Positions 32,445 through 43,356 are shown, numbered from the stretch's first letter. The stretch: DNA of 64,000 bases from Sorex araneus (GCF_027595985.1 NC_073304.1:143446969-143510968), one strand, 5' to 3'. Numbers and translations: made by a program. Notes: generated by a model not told the origin, from the sequence alone.

Positions 32445-35400
32445 TCTATATTCCACAGATGAGTGCAATCTTTCTATGTCTGTCTCTCTCTTTCTGACTC
32501 ATTTCACTTAGCATGATACTTTCCATGCTGAACCACTTATATGCAAACTTCATGACCTCATTTTTTCTAACAGCTGCATAGCATTCCATTGTATAGATGT
32601 ATCAAAGTTTCTTCAACCAGTCATCTGTTCTAGGGCACTCGGGTTTTTTCCAGATTCTGGCTATTGTAAACAGTGCTGTGATGAACATGTAAGTGCAGAT
32701 GTCATTTCGACTATACTTTTTTGCTCCTCTGGGATATATTCCCAGCAGTGGTATTGCTGGGTCAAATGGGAGCTCAATCTCTAGTTTTTTGAGAGTCATC
32801 CATATTGTTTTCCAAAAGGGCTGAACCAGTCAGCATTCCCACCAGCAGTGTAGAAGGGTCCCTTTCTCCCCACATCCTCTCCAACAGTGGTTGCTTTTGT
32901 TCTTTTGGATGTGTGCAAGTCTCTGAAGTGTGAGGTGGTATCTCATGATAGTTTTGATATGCATCTCCCTGATGATTAGTATTGTAGAGCACTTTTTCAT
33001 GTGCCTTTTGGCCATTCATATCTCTTCCTTGGGAAAGTTTCTGTTCATTTCTTCGCCCCATTTTTTGATGGGGTTGGATGTTTTCTTCTTGTAGAGTTCA
33101 ACCAGTGCTTTATATACCATTGATATCAACCCCTTATCTGATGGGTATTGTGTAAATATCCTTTCCCATTCTGTAGATAGTCTTTGTATTTTGGTCACTG
33201 TATCTTTTGAGGTGCAGAAGCTTTTTAGTTTAATGTAGACCCATTTGTTGATCTCTGTTTCCACTTGGTTGGCCAGTTGCATGTCATCTTTGAAGATACC
33301 TTTATCTTCAATATCGTGGAGGGTTTTGCCAACCTTGTCTTCAATGTACCTTATGGTTTGTGGTCTGATGTTGAGGTCTTTAATCCATTTTGATCTGACT
33401 TTTGTGCATGGTGTCAGGTCGAGGTCTAAGCCCATTCTTTTACATGTGGTTGTCCAGTTGTACCAGCACCATTTGTTAAAGAGGCTTTCCTTGCTCCACT
33501 TCACATCTCTTGCTCCCTTATCAAAGATTAGATGATAGTACATTTGAGGTTGTGTTTAGGGATATTCCACCCTGTTCCATTGGTCTTCAGCTCTGCCTTT
33601 GTTCCAGTAACATGCTGTTTTAATTGTTACCGCTTTGTAGTAGAGTTTAAGGTTGGGGAGGGTGATGCCTCCTATCATCTTTTTTCCCAAGAATTGTTTT
33701 ACCTATCCATGGGAGTTTATTGTTCCATACAAATTTCAGGATTGCTTGATTCGTTTCTTTGAAGAATGCCACAGGTATCCTTATAGGGATAGCGTTAAAT
33801 CTGTATAATGCTTTGGGGAGTATTGCCATTTTGACTATGTTTATTCTCCCTATCCATGAGCAGGGGATATGTTTCCATTTCCTCATGTCCTCTTTTATTT
33901 CATGGAGTAGCGTTTTATAGTTTTCTTTGTAGAGGTCCTTTATTTCTTTAGTCAAGCTGATTCCAAGGTATTTGATTTTCTGGGGGCACAATTGTGAACG
34001 GGATTGCTTTTTTCATGTCCCTTTTATCTGTCTTATTGTTTGCATATAGGAAGCCATAGATTTTTGGGTATTGATTTTATAGCCTGCGACTTTACTGTAC
34101 AGGTCAATTGTTTCTAAGAGTTTCTTACTAGAGCTTTTAGGCTTCTCTAGATATAGTATCATATCGTCTGTGAATAGTGAGAGCTTGATTTCTTCCTTTC
34201 CGATCTGAATCCCCTTAATATATTTTTCTTGCCTGATGGCTATTGCTAATACTTCCAGTACTATATTAAAGAGAAGTGGTGAGAGTGGGCATCCTTGTCT
34301 TGTGCCTGATCTTAGAGGAAAGGCCCTTAGTTTTTCTCCATTGATGATAATGCTTGCCATAGGTTCGTGGTAGATGGCTTTGACTATCTTGAGGAAAGTT
34401 CCTTCAAAACCCATTTTGGTGAGAGTTTTTATCATGAATGGGTGTTGGATCTTGTCAAATGCTTTCTCTGCATCTATTGATGTGATCATATGGTTTTTAT
34501 CTTTACTTTTGTTGATATGATGGATTATGTTGATTGATTTCAGAATGTTAAACCATCTTTACATCCCCAGGATGAATCTCACTTGGTCATGATGTATGAT
34601 CTTTTTGATGAGTTGTTGGATTCTATTTGCTAGTATTTTGTTGAGGATCTTCGCATCGGTATTCATCAAGGATATTGGTCCATAGTTTTCTTTGTTAGTG
34701 GTGTCTTTGTTTGCTTTTGGTATTAGGGAGATATGTGCCTCATAGGAACTGTTCGGAAGGGTTCCTGTCTTTTCAATTTCCTAGAAAAGCTTGAGGAGAA
34801 CTGGCAACAAGTCTTCTTTAAATGTTTGGAAGAATTCGCCAGTTAATCCCTCTGGGCCTGGGCTTTTGTTTTTGGGGAGACTTTTGATTACAGTTTTGAT
34901 TTCCTTGATATTTATAGGCCTATTCAGGTATTTCAAGTCTTCTTGGTTCAGTCCTGGGAGATTGTAGGAGTCAATGAATTCGTCCATTTCTTTTAGGTTC
35001 TCTTGTTTTGTGGCATACAGACTTTCAAAGTAGTCTCTGATGATCCTTTGAATCTCTTTGGTTTCTGTTGTGATGTCCCCCTTTTCATTTCTGATTTGAT
35101 TTATTAGGGTTTTCTCTCTTTCTTTCTTTGTGAGTCTTGCTAGCGGTTTATCAATCTTATTTATTTTCTCAAAGAACCAGCTCTTTTTCCATTGATCTTT
35201 CGGATTGTTTTTCAGGTTTCCATATCGTTAATTTCTGCTCTAAGTTTTATTATTTCTTTCCTTCGATCTGGTTTGGGTTCCTTTTGCTGGTCCTCTTCTA
35301 AGATCTTGAGCTGCGAAGTCAAGTTATCTATATAGGCCCTTTCTTCCTTTCTGAGGAAAGCTTGCAGAGCTATAAATTTTCCCCTTAACACAGCTTTAGC

Positions 35401-36242
35401 TGCGCCCCATAGGTTCTGTTAGCTTGTGTCTTCATTCTCATTTGTTTCGAGATATCTCTTGATTTCTTCCTTGATTTCCTTCATGACCCACTCATTGTTC
35501 AATAGTGAGTTGTTTAATTTCCAGGTGTTTGATTTGGTTTTCCGCGTGATTAACTTCCATCTTCAGTGCATCATGGTCTGAAAAGATAGTTGATACAATT
35601 TCTATCTTCCCGATTCTATTAAGGTATAATTTGTGACCCAGAACGTGGTCTATTTTGGAAAACGTTCCGTGTACGCTGGAAAAGAATGTGTATTCTTTCT
35701 TTTTGGGGTGTATAGCCCTGTATAGGTCTATTAGCCCTGTCTCCTCCATTTCTTCCTTCAGATCCATTGTTTCCTTGCTGAGTCTTGTTCTTGTCGATCT
35801 ATCCAGAGGTGATAAGGCAGTGTTGAAGTCTCCAACTACTGCCGTGGTGCTAGTTATGTCCTCCTTAAATTCTGTTAGGAGTTCTTTTAAATATTTAGCT
35901 GGTCGTTCATTAGGTGTGGATACGTTTAAGAGTGTGATTTCTTCCTGTTGTACTTATCCCTCGATGAATAGAAAATGACCTTCGCTGTCTCTTCTGATCT
36001 TTTTCAGCTTGAAATCTATGTTGTCAGATAATAGTATGGCCACCCCCGCTTTTTTTGAGGGAGCTGTTTGCTTGCAGGATTGTTTTCCATCCTTTGATTT
36101 TGAGCCTGTGTTTGTTCTGACTATTCAGATGTGTTTCTTGTAGGCAGCAGAAAGTTGGGTTTAGTTTCCGAATGCATTTTGCCACTCTGTGCCTCTTGAT
36201 TGGTGCATTTAGACCGTTAACATTAAGAGAAATTATTATCAT
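32445..36242 (-). pseudogene. L1 ORF2 (endonuclease and reverse transcriptase), broken
   Basis: Minus-strand ORF2 in pieces. The endonuclease starts MIIISLNVNGLNAPIKRHR at 36242 (LNVNGLN and CCLQETH motifs) and continues with FSKIDHVLGHK (about 35670) and SDHDAL (about 35580, catalytic D-H retained). The RT has [14 protein letters not shown] (about 34860), [15 protein letters not shown] (about 34480), [12 protein letters not shown] (about 34300) and the catalytic box LFTDDMILY (about 34170, T for the usual A). The C-terminal region reaches 32445. About eight frame breaks are apparent (near 36020, 35490, 34780, 34010, 33650, 33020, 32770 and 32600), so it is inactive. Confidence 0.92.
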
Positions 36243-36635
36243 GGGATTAGTTCCATTTTTCTGTAGGGTTTGTTGTTCTTGTAGGTTTTTTCCTTGTCTT
36301 ATAGTAGCCCTTTGAGTCCTTCTTTTAAATTTGGTCTTGAATCTATGAAGTTCCTGAGCTGTTGCTTCTCCATGAAATAGTGTATGGTTCCTTCAAGTTT
36401 AACTGAGAGTTTAGCCGGGTAGAGTATTCTTGGTGAGGCATTCATTTCATTAAGTTTTTTCACTATATCCCACCATTGTCTTTGGGCTTGGAAGATTTCT
36501 TCTGATAGATCTGCTGTGAATCTAAGAGGTGCTCCTTTGTATATGATCTCCTTCTTTGATCTTGCTGCTTGCAGTATTGTGTCTCTATCCATGGCATCCA
36601 TCATTCTGACTATGATATGCCTTGGGGATTTTTTT

Positions 36636-37721
36636 AAAATTTATTTTATTGAATCACCATGTGGAAAGTTACAAAGTTCTCAGGCTTATGTCTCAGTTAT
36701 ACAATTCTCAAACACCCGTCCCTTCACCAGTGCCCATATTCCACCACCAATAAAAACAAAAACAAAACAAAACAAAAAACCCAGTATACATCCCACCCCT
36801 CACCCCCAAACCCTCCCATGCATAAGTGATAAATTTCACTTCTTTTTCTCTTTACCTTGATTACATTCCGTATTTCAACACAAAACTCACTATTGTTGTT
36901 GGTGTTTCAACACAGACTCACTATTTTTGTTGACATTTATCCCCCAAGAATACAGCTCTATTGAAAAGGAAATATTTGATAATTAGTTTTCCACTGATGA
37001 GAATGAAGAGATAAAAAGTCGCGCGGCCTCGGTAGCGGCACGTGGTTTACAATTTCTGTATTTTAGTAATTAAGTCCAGGGAGATTTTAGTTGGAAATTG
37101 AATCATTTCCCTTCCTGGAGCAGCATGGAGCAAAAGCTTAGTTCACAGTCTGGATACATGGTTGCAAGCACTCGCTGGAACCCCAAGTCATATAGCTGGC
37201 TCTGGCTCCTGCTCGTTTCGCAGCCACGTGGCTGTGCAAAGGCATGGCCACTCGGGTCGAATCTTGGCCAGAGCCCGAGCTCCGGCCCCGGCCTTATACT
37301 GCCCAGGTGTCCCGCTGTTTCAAGTTCAAAGCACATTTCTTTTTTCGCGCCTCAAAGTTTATACCTGCTCAAAGGACTCATAAAATGTCGGACACCACGC
37401 CTCCTCCGGGAGGGAAGAGAGACCAAGGAAGAAGGATATTTCCTCCGTTAGCCAGCGTGGGGCAAAAGCTTAGTTCACAGTCTGCATACATGGGTGCAAG
37501 CACTCGCTGGAACCCCAAGTCATATAGCTGGCTCTGACTCCTGCTTGTTCTGCATCCACGCGGCTGTGCAAAGGCATGGCCACCCAGGTCGAATCTCGGC
37601 TGGAGCCTGAGCTCCGGCCCCGGCCCGAGACTGCCCAGGTTTCCCGCTGTTTCAAGTTCAAAGCACTTTTTTTTTTTTGCGCCAAAAGTTCATACCTGCT
37701 CAAAGGACCCATAAAATGTCC
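36636..37721 (-). mobile_element. Non-autonomous retrotransposon, family 1, with tandem 5' repeats
   Basis: A 1,086-bp antisense element inserted in L1 ORF1, flanked by the perfect 17-bp TSD GCCTTGGGGATTTTTTT (36619-36635, 37722-37738). On its own strand: two tandem copies of a GC-rich unit of about 331 bp at the 5' end (37721-37390 complete, 37389 to about 37085 partial), a non-coding middle of about 400 bp, then an L1-like 3' end with CACTGGTGAAGGGACGGGTG and an AATAAA before a short A-tail. No long ORF and no tRNA-like head. L1-driven mobilisation is inferred from the TSD, tail and 3' similarity. Confidence 0.85.
37085..37721 (-). repeat. Tandem 5' monomers (period about 331 bp)
   Basis: Direct repeat: GCAAAAGCTTAGTTCACAGT at 37130 recurs at 37462, and TAAAATGTC at 37381 recurs at 37712. 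The shared blocks include GCACTCGCTGGAACCCCAAG and GAGCTCCGGCCCCGGCC. The units are GC-rich compared with the rest of the element. Confidence 0.92.
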
Positions 37722-38355
37722 GCCTTGGGGATTTTTTTATTTGGGTCCCTTTTAGCTGGCACCCTTCGGACTCCTTGGATCTGGATGTCTGCATTCTCTA
37801 GCTCTGGGAATTTCTTAGCAATGATGTCTTTAATTGTGTTTTTTTTATTGGGATTGGTTCCTGTCGTTCTGGTACTCCCATGATTCTTATGTTGTTTCTC
37901 CTGAGGTCATCCCCTAGGACTCTAATTCGCTCCAGATCGATTTTGAGGTCTTTTTCCATTATTTGTTGTTGCCTATATGCTTTGTGCAGCTCATCTTCAA
38001 GCTCACTGATTCTGTCTTTGGCTCTAGTCATTCTACTGTTGAGGGCTCCTACCGGGTTTTTTATTTCATCTACTGATTATTTTAGTTGTGTGACTTCTGT
38101 TCGTAGCTTTGAAATTTCTGCTCTCATTTCTTCCTGGATTATCTTAGTGGACCGTTCCAATGCTGCATCCATATCCTCCCTTAATTTATTGGAAGTTCGT
38201 TCCATAGTTGCTTTGAGTTTGTGAACCATCCTCACAATTTCCTCTCTGAATTCTTTATCCGAGAGGAGGTTGTATTTCTGGGAAGTCGCTGCTGAGGTTC
38301 GTGAGATATTTTCTTGGATCTCTCCTGGTGGTGGCGATTTTTGCTGTTTCTTCAT

Positions 38356-38788
38356 GTTGTTATGGGCTTTACTATCCGGTGCTCTCCTTAGCTTGGGAGG
38401 GGCCTCAACTGAAGATGTGGGGCTATGCTCTTTTTACAAAGGACGTTTATGCGCAACAGTTTTCGTGAAATTAGGATAGGCTAGGTTACTTGACTATTAA
38501 CATAACATATAGTGACTAAGATGACCAGGGAATTCTTCAGAGGAGTGGGTTCTATCAATTGTGGCCAAAAGACAATGCATGGAATGGTAAGAAAAACAAC
38601 TGCCGCCTTGTAAGTGGCCTCCACTCCGGAAAGAGGCCACTCCCACGTTGAGGCCACGCCCCCTAAGGTGAGGACACGCCCCTAACCAGCAGAGTGGGGA
38701 GTGGTCAGGACCCTATGGTGCTGCGGCCAAAAGGTGCCAGGCGGGGGTGGGGGAGTCAGGGCAAGCCCCAAACCTCGGGCAGGAGGGT
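38356..38788 (-). promoter_or_regulatory. L1 5' UTR / internal promoter region
   Basis: 433 bp upstream of ORF1 up to the 5' end marked by the TSD. The distal part (about 38600-38788) is GC-rich and has repeated GC-box/KLF-like motifs: GGCCACGCCCCC near 38650 and GGACACGCCCC near 38672 on the plus strand. Promoter activity is inferred from position only. Confidence 0.6.
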
Positions 38789-39109
38789 GTTTTTCTATCT
38801 TTGTTACTGTTGAGGAATTCAGAAACTTTCTCATTCCTAATTCTTTAATATTTTTTAATGGAAATAAACACTACAAAAATCTGAAAAAGTTAAATAATAG
38901 GTTTTGGTATGGATGTATTCTTATTTATTTGATTGGCATTTGATAAATGCCTCACTCTGCAGACTATGGCTTTCAGCTCTACTAAACAGTATTGAGTTAT
39001 TTACTTTTAAATAACATCTTTTTCTTTTTTCATTTCCAACTCTCATTAATTATTAGCCTTCTTAAATGTTGCCTAATATTGTTAATACTTTGAAATTAAA
39101 ATTCTGTTA

Positions 39110-39265
39110 TTAAAAAGTTACTTTCTTAATGATATTTAATTTCGAGGTCTGTGATCAAAGCCCATTTCTAGTGGTGCGTGGGGGAACACATGTAGTGCTG
39201 ATGATCAAATACAGGTCAACTTCATGCAGAAAAGTGCCGATATTCTGTATTATTTCTCTGCCCTA
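39110..39265 (-). mobile_element. Old tRNA-SINE fragment
   Basis: Diverged antisense SINE: GTAGTGCTGATGATCAAATAC and a head ending TTTCTCTGCCC. Confidence 0.5.
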
Positions 39266-39279
39266 ATGACAAAATGCTA

Positions 39280-40195
39280 AATATTAATTTATTTCTGTTG
39301 GCTGCTACTTTACAGTACAGTTTTATTGTTTCTAGGAGTTTAAATGGTAGAGTCTTTAGAATTTTCTTTATATGATACTATGCTGTCTGCAGGTTGTGAT
39401 AGTTTGATGATTTATTTTATGAGGGTGGGAACATACCAGCAGTACTCAGGTATTACTTCTAGCTCAGTGTTCTGTATGACTCCTGCCATAGCTGGGGGGA
39501 ATGAGGGTTCTGCGAGTTGAATCTGAGCCGCCTGCATGCAAAGCATATGCTTCCAGCATAGTGAACTTTCTCTGTCCCTATTTTCTACCATTTTGAATGA
39601 CCTTAATTTCTCTTTCTTGCCTAGTTGCCAATGGCTAGGAATTTTATTGCTGTGTTGAATGATAGTGATTAGAGTGGACATCTTTATCTTGTGCCTGATC
39701 TTGGAGGGAAGGATCTTAGTATTTTGTCCTTGAGTATGATGCTAATTGTGTTTGTGATAGCTGTACTTTGCTAGATAGAGATACACTCTTTCAATCCTCA
39801 TTTTGTTGAAAGTTTATTTTGTCATAAATTAGTGTTGACTCTTAATTCTTTCCCTGCATCTATTGATATCTTTTATTAGTGTGGTATACCGTATTGATAT
39901 TGAATCATTTTTACATCCCTTATTATAGTATATGATACATTTAATGTATTGATGATGTGGCTTATCAAAATTTTGTCAAGATTCTTTCATTATGTTTATC
40001 AGAAAAATTGGTTTGAATTTTTCTTGTTAATTATGTCTTCCTGTTTTTGTTAATAGGATAATTTTGACCTTATAGATACTAGATTTCCATTTTTACAGCT
40101 TTCTGTGGGAGCTTAAGTAAATAGGTAGCAGATATTCTTTGAAAGTCTGGAAGAAGCTATTAGTGAAGAGATTTAGAACTAGAATTTTGCTTGCG
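39280..40195 (-). mobile_element. Old L1 ORF2 fragment
   Basis: Antisense RT-region remnant (ACAGTACAGTTTTATTGTTTC; TCTTTATCTTGTGCCTGATC), aligning with 34090-34760 of the younger full-length L1. Interrupted by the SINE at 39412-39585. Confidence 0.8.
39412..39585 (-). mobile_element. tRNA-SINE, diverged
   Basis: Antisense copy: AGCAGTACTCAGGTATTACTT, GAGTTGAATCTGAGCCGCC, and a head ending CTTTCTCTGTCCC. Inserted in the old L1. Confidence 0.75.
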
Positions 40196-40203
40196 GGGAG
40201 GTT

Positions 40204-40393
40204 ATTTATTTATTTATTTATTTATTTTTGCTTTTTGAGACACACCTGGCAATGCGCAGGAATCATTCCTGGCTCTGCACTCAGGAATTACTCCTGGAGG
40301 TGCTCAGGGAACCATATGGGATGCTGGGTATTGAACCCGGGTTGGCCGCGTGTAAGACAAACGCCCTACCTGCTGTGCTATCGCTCCAGCCCC
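40204..40393 (-). mobile_element. tRNA-Ala-type SINE with (TTTA)n tail
   Basis: Antisense near-consensus SINE. The tail has become a TTTA microsatellite (40204-40228). Short TSD GGGAGGTT at 40196-40203 and 40398-40405. Confidence 0.92.
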
Positions 40394-40399
40394 TGGAGG

Positions 40400-40760
40400 G
40401 AGGTTTTTGATAAGTGCTGTGATTTCTGTAACCAGTAATTTAATGTTTTCTACTTCCTGCCGAATCAGTATTGGGAGGTTGTAAAGTTTTAAACCTATGC
40501 ATTTCTTCTAAATTCTCTTATTTTGTGGCATAAAATTGTTCATAGTAATCTCTTATGATAATTTCTATTTCTGTGGTATCTGTTGTAACTTCTTCTCTTT
40601 TGTTTCTGGTCTGATTTATTAGAATTTTCTCTCTTTTTTCCTTAGATGTCAATATCATTTACTCTTTCAAACATACAGCTGTTGTTTTCATTTAACTTTT
40701 GTATTGTCTTGATTTCTACATTCTCAATTTCTGTTCTTTTATTTTTGGAGCATTTTTTCA
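40400..40760 (-). mobile_element. Old L1 ORF2 fragment (continued)
   Basis: Antisense continuation of the L1 interrupted by the SINE at 40204 (TATGCATTTCTTCTAAATTC and TCTCTTATTTTGTGGC match 34970-35030 of the full-length copy). Confidence 0.75.
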
Positions 40761-40789
40761 TGTGCCTTTTGGTCACTTGCATTTCTTTA

Positions 40790-41060
40790 TTTTCTTAATT
40801 TTTAAAAAATTTTACTGAATCACCGTGAGATAGTTACAAGCTTTCATGTTTGGGTTACAATCTCACAATGATCAAACACCCATCCCTCCACCAGTGCACA
40901 TTCCCCACCACCAATATCCTGGGTATACCCCTCCTTTCCCGCCCTCCCCCTGCCTCTATGGCAGACAATATTCCCCATACTCTCTCTCTACTTTTGGGCA
41001 TTATGGTTTGCAACACAGACACTGAGAAGTCATCATGTTTGATTCATTATCTAGCAGAAT
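40790..41060 (-). mobile_element. L1 3' UTR insertion, type-2 tail
   Basis: Antisense 3' UTR only (TCACCGTGAGATAGTTACAAG and the CCCATCCCTCCACCAGTGC block), nearly identical in layout to 4565-4850. It sits inside the old L1; no convincing TSD. Confidence 0.8.
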
Positions 41061-41084
41061 GTTGGGTTCAACTTTCTAATCCAT

Positions 41085-41225
41085 CCTGCCACTATATAAT
41101 ATAATAAAATATAATAAAATTATATTTATTTTAATAAATACAATATAACAAACACAATATAACATAATAAAACACAATATAATAATATATTAATAATATA
41201 AAACACAATATAATAAAATATGTTT
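41085..41225. repeat. AT-rich (ATAATATAATAAA)n low-complexity array
   Basis: Irregular tandem of AATATAATAAAA and ACACAATATAATA-like units, about 140 bp. Confidence 0.85.
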
Positions 41226-41611
41226 ATTATTTCTTTTTATTTACCTTGGTCTTCCTTTGTTGTCTTTTTTTTAGTATCAAATGTGCAGTGAGATTATTCT
41301 TTTGTGTTTTTCTTGTCTCCTGATTTAAACCTGTATTTCTATGAACCTCGCTCTTAGTATAGTTTTTGTTGTCTCTTGTGTGTTCTGGTAGCTTGATTTT
41401 TTATTTTTTGTCCTTAACTGCAGAAATATTTAAATTTATTTTTTGATTTACTCTTTGATCAAATGGTTATTTTGTAGTATCCTGTTTTGCTTCTAGGTAT
41501 TTGAGTGTTTCCCAGCTTCCTTTTTGTGATTTATTTTCACACTGTGGTCTGAGAAGATCCATGATATGATTTCTATCCTTCTGATATCGTGGATACTTTT
41601 TGTGTGTCTCA
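41225..41611 (-). mobile_element. Old L1 ORF2 fragment (continued)
   Basis: Antisense. AATGGTTATTTTGTAGTATCC and CACACTGTGGTCTGAGAAG match the endonuclease-to-RT region (35490-35590 in the full-length copy). Confidence 0.75.
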
Positions 41612-41796
41612 TGGGGCTGGAGTGATAGCACAGTGGGTAGGGCGTTTGCCTTGCATGCAGCCAACCCGGGTTCGATTCCCAGCTTCCCATATGGTCCCCT
41701 GAGCACTGCCAGGGGTAATTCCTGAGTGCAGAGCCAGAAGTAACCCCTGTGAATCGCCGGATGGGACCCAAAAAGAAAAAAAAAACAACCAAAAAC
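41612..41796 (+). mobile_element. tRNA-Ala-type SINE, full length
   Basis: Sense copy close to consensus (GGGGCTGGAGTGATAGCAC; B-box GGGTTCGATTCCC; A-rich tail). TSD ACTTTTTGTGTGTCTCA at 41595-41611 and ACTTTTTGTGAGTCTCA at 41797-41813 (one mismatch). Confidence 0.96.
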
Positions 41797-41813
41797 ACTT
41801 TTTGTGAGTCTCA

Positions 41814-42060
41814 GCATGTTGTCTATGCTGGTGCACTAGGGGAAACAGGATTGGCTTTTGCAGGAGGTGAACCCTATACTTGCCTGTTAAGTCTAGTGCT
41901 CCCATTTTATCCCTTGAAGCTAATAGTACCTTATTGACTTTTTTCTCTCTCGTTGTTGTGCCCAGTGGTTAAGAGAGAGAGTGTATAAAATTATCCAATT
42001 TATATTGCATTGTTGATATATATTTTTAGGCTTGTTAGAAGTTTCTTTAAATTTTTTTTT
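41814..42060 (-). mobile_element. Old L1 ORF2 fragment (endonuclease side)
   Basis: Continuation of the antisense L1 beyond the SINE, diverged and hard to delimit. It ends near a T-run at 42050. Confidence 0.55.
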
Positions 42061-42065
42061 TCTGA

Positions 42066-42285
42066 GTGCCTGAGAACAGAAAACTGGTTAAAAAAAAACT
42101 CTGGTACATCTACACAGTGGAATACTATGCAGCTGTTAGAAGAGATGAAATCATGAAATTTTCATGTAAGTGGATGGACATGGAGAGTATCATGCTAAAT
42201 AAAATGAGTCAGAAAGAGAGGGACAGACATAGAATTACTGCACTCATTTGTGGAATATATAGTAGCATAGTATGAGACTAACACT
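42066..42285 (+). mobile_element. L1 ORF2 C-terminus, sense
   Basis: Encodes LWYIYTVEYYAAVRRDEIMKF and the ESIMLNKMSQKERDRHR block. There is no 3' UTR or poly(A): it runs straight into an inverted copy of part of itself at 42286. Confidence 0.88.
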
Positions 42286-42375
42286 GACTCATTTCACTCA
42301 GAATGTTACTCTCCATGTCCATCCTTCATAAGCCAATTTCATGACTTCATTTTTCCTAAAGGCTGCATAGAATTT
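42286..42375 (-). mobile_element. L1 ORF2 C-terminus, inverted partner
   Basis: ACTCATTTCACTCAGAATGTTAC to AAAGGCTGCATAGAA is the reverse complement (diverged) of about 42128-42213. Confidence 0.8.
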
Positions 42376-42394
42376 TGTGTCCTTCTCATTTTTA

Positions 42395-43340
42395 TATTCA
42401 ATGGTAAAAGAGTTTCCCTCTTTGACACCTTGAGTTCCCTTGTCCTGTTACTTTATATACAACAGATAAGTGATATTTTCTTGCACTTATTCTTCCTCTT
42501 CTGACTCACTTAGCATAATATTTTCCAGTTCCATCCAAATTACTGTGAACTGCATGGTTTAAGCACTCCTTACAACTGCATAGTATTCATTGAATATGAA
42601 TACTATCTCTTTGCTTTTTTTGGGGGGGTCACACCTGGCAATGCACAGGGGTTACTCCTGGCTCTGCACTCAGGAATCACCCCTGGCGGTGCTCAGAGGA
42701 CCATATGGGACGCTGGGAATTGAATCCGGGTCGGCTGAGTGCAAGGCAAATGCCCTACCCTTTGTACTATTGCTCCAGCCCGGAATACCATCTCTTACTG
42801 AACCATTCACCTGTTATTGAACAGGTTGATTTCATAACCAAGGCATTGTGCTAAGTGCTACAATGAACAATGCTGTGCATATGTCCTTTTGAATGAATGT
42901 TTTTGTATCTTGGTGGTAGATGGCAAGAAGTGAAATTTCTGGGTCATATGGCAGCTTTATCTTTTTTTTTTTTCTGGGAAACCTTAATACCTTTTTTTCC
43001 ATAGAGTTGTATCAGGCTACATTCCCACCAACCATGGATGAGAGTTCTTTCACCACGACCTTCCCACACTGATTTCTCCAGTGTTTTGGAGAGATATATT
43101 CCATTCTCAGTGGTGTGACATGATATCTCATTGTCATCTTGATTTGGATTTTCCAGATAATAAGTGATTTTCAGGTGCCTATTTTCCACCCATCTACTTT
43201 CTTCAGAGAAGTAGATTCATTTTATCTCTCCATTCTTAATAGGATTTGTGGATATCTGTTGTTGATCTTTGTGAGTACTTTACATATCTTGGAAATTAAC
43301 CTTTTATGTAATGTGTTGAGTGCAAATATTTCCTCCCATT
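42395..43340 (-). mobile_element. Old L1 3' region
   Basis: Antisense ORF2 end and upstream coding remnant (GACTCACTTAGCATAATATTTTCC; GGTCATATGGCAGCTTTATC). Interrupted by the SINE at 42612-42782 and followed by the SINE at 43357. Confidence 0.75.
42612..42782 (-). mobile_element. tRNA-Ala-type SINE, full length
   Basis: Antisense. TSD GAATACTATCTCTT at 42598-42611 and GAATACCATCTCTT at 42783-42796. Inserted in the old L1. Confidence 0.95.
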
Positions 43341-43356
43341 AATTTGGGTATCTTTT

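Larger units (their letters stand above)
36299..38355 (-). pseudogene. L1 ORF1, disrupted by a nested retrotransposon
   Basis: The minus-strand N-terminal part (38355-37798) gives charged, coiled-coil-like sequence ending at RIMGVPERQE, the conserved start of the RRM-like domain. The C-terminal part (36604-36299) gives KEIIYKGAPLRFTADLS and SPRILYPAKLS, the conserved ORF1p C-terminal domain. Between them lies a 1,086-bp element (36636-37721), and there is a break near 38040-38075. Not functional. Confidence 0.9.
31971..38788 (-). mobile_element. Complete-length L1 with a nested insertion
   Basis: Antisense L1 spanning both ends: T-run (poly(A)) and type-1 3' UTR from 31971, ORF2 about 36242-32445, ORF1 about 38355-36299 (interrupted), and a GC-rich 5' UTR at 38356-38788. 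The 17-bp TSD GTTTTTCTATCTTTGTT is at 31954-31970 and 38789-38805, perfect. Without the 1,086-bp nested element and one TSD copy the L1 is about 5.7 kb. ORFs are broken by frameshifts. The L1 inserted into the right TSD of an earlier L1. Confidence 0.93.

Noticed and set aside
37098..37712. ORFs of 73-117 codons in the tandem units as a protein gene
   Set aside because: The same DNA is open in several frames because it is GC-rich; the frame is not kept between the two units, and the element is bounded by a TSD as non-coding.
37085..37721. The two 331-bp units as a pair of LTRs
   Set aside because: They are directly adjacent, lack TG...CA ends, and occur at one end only of an element that has a poly(A) tail and a 17-bp TSD.
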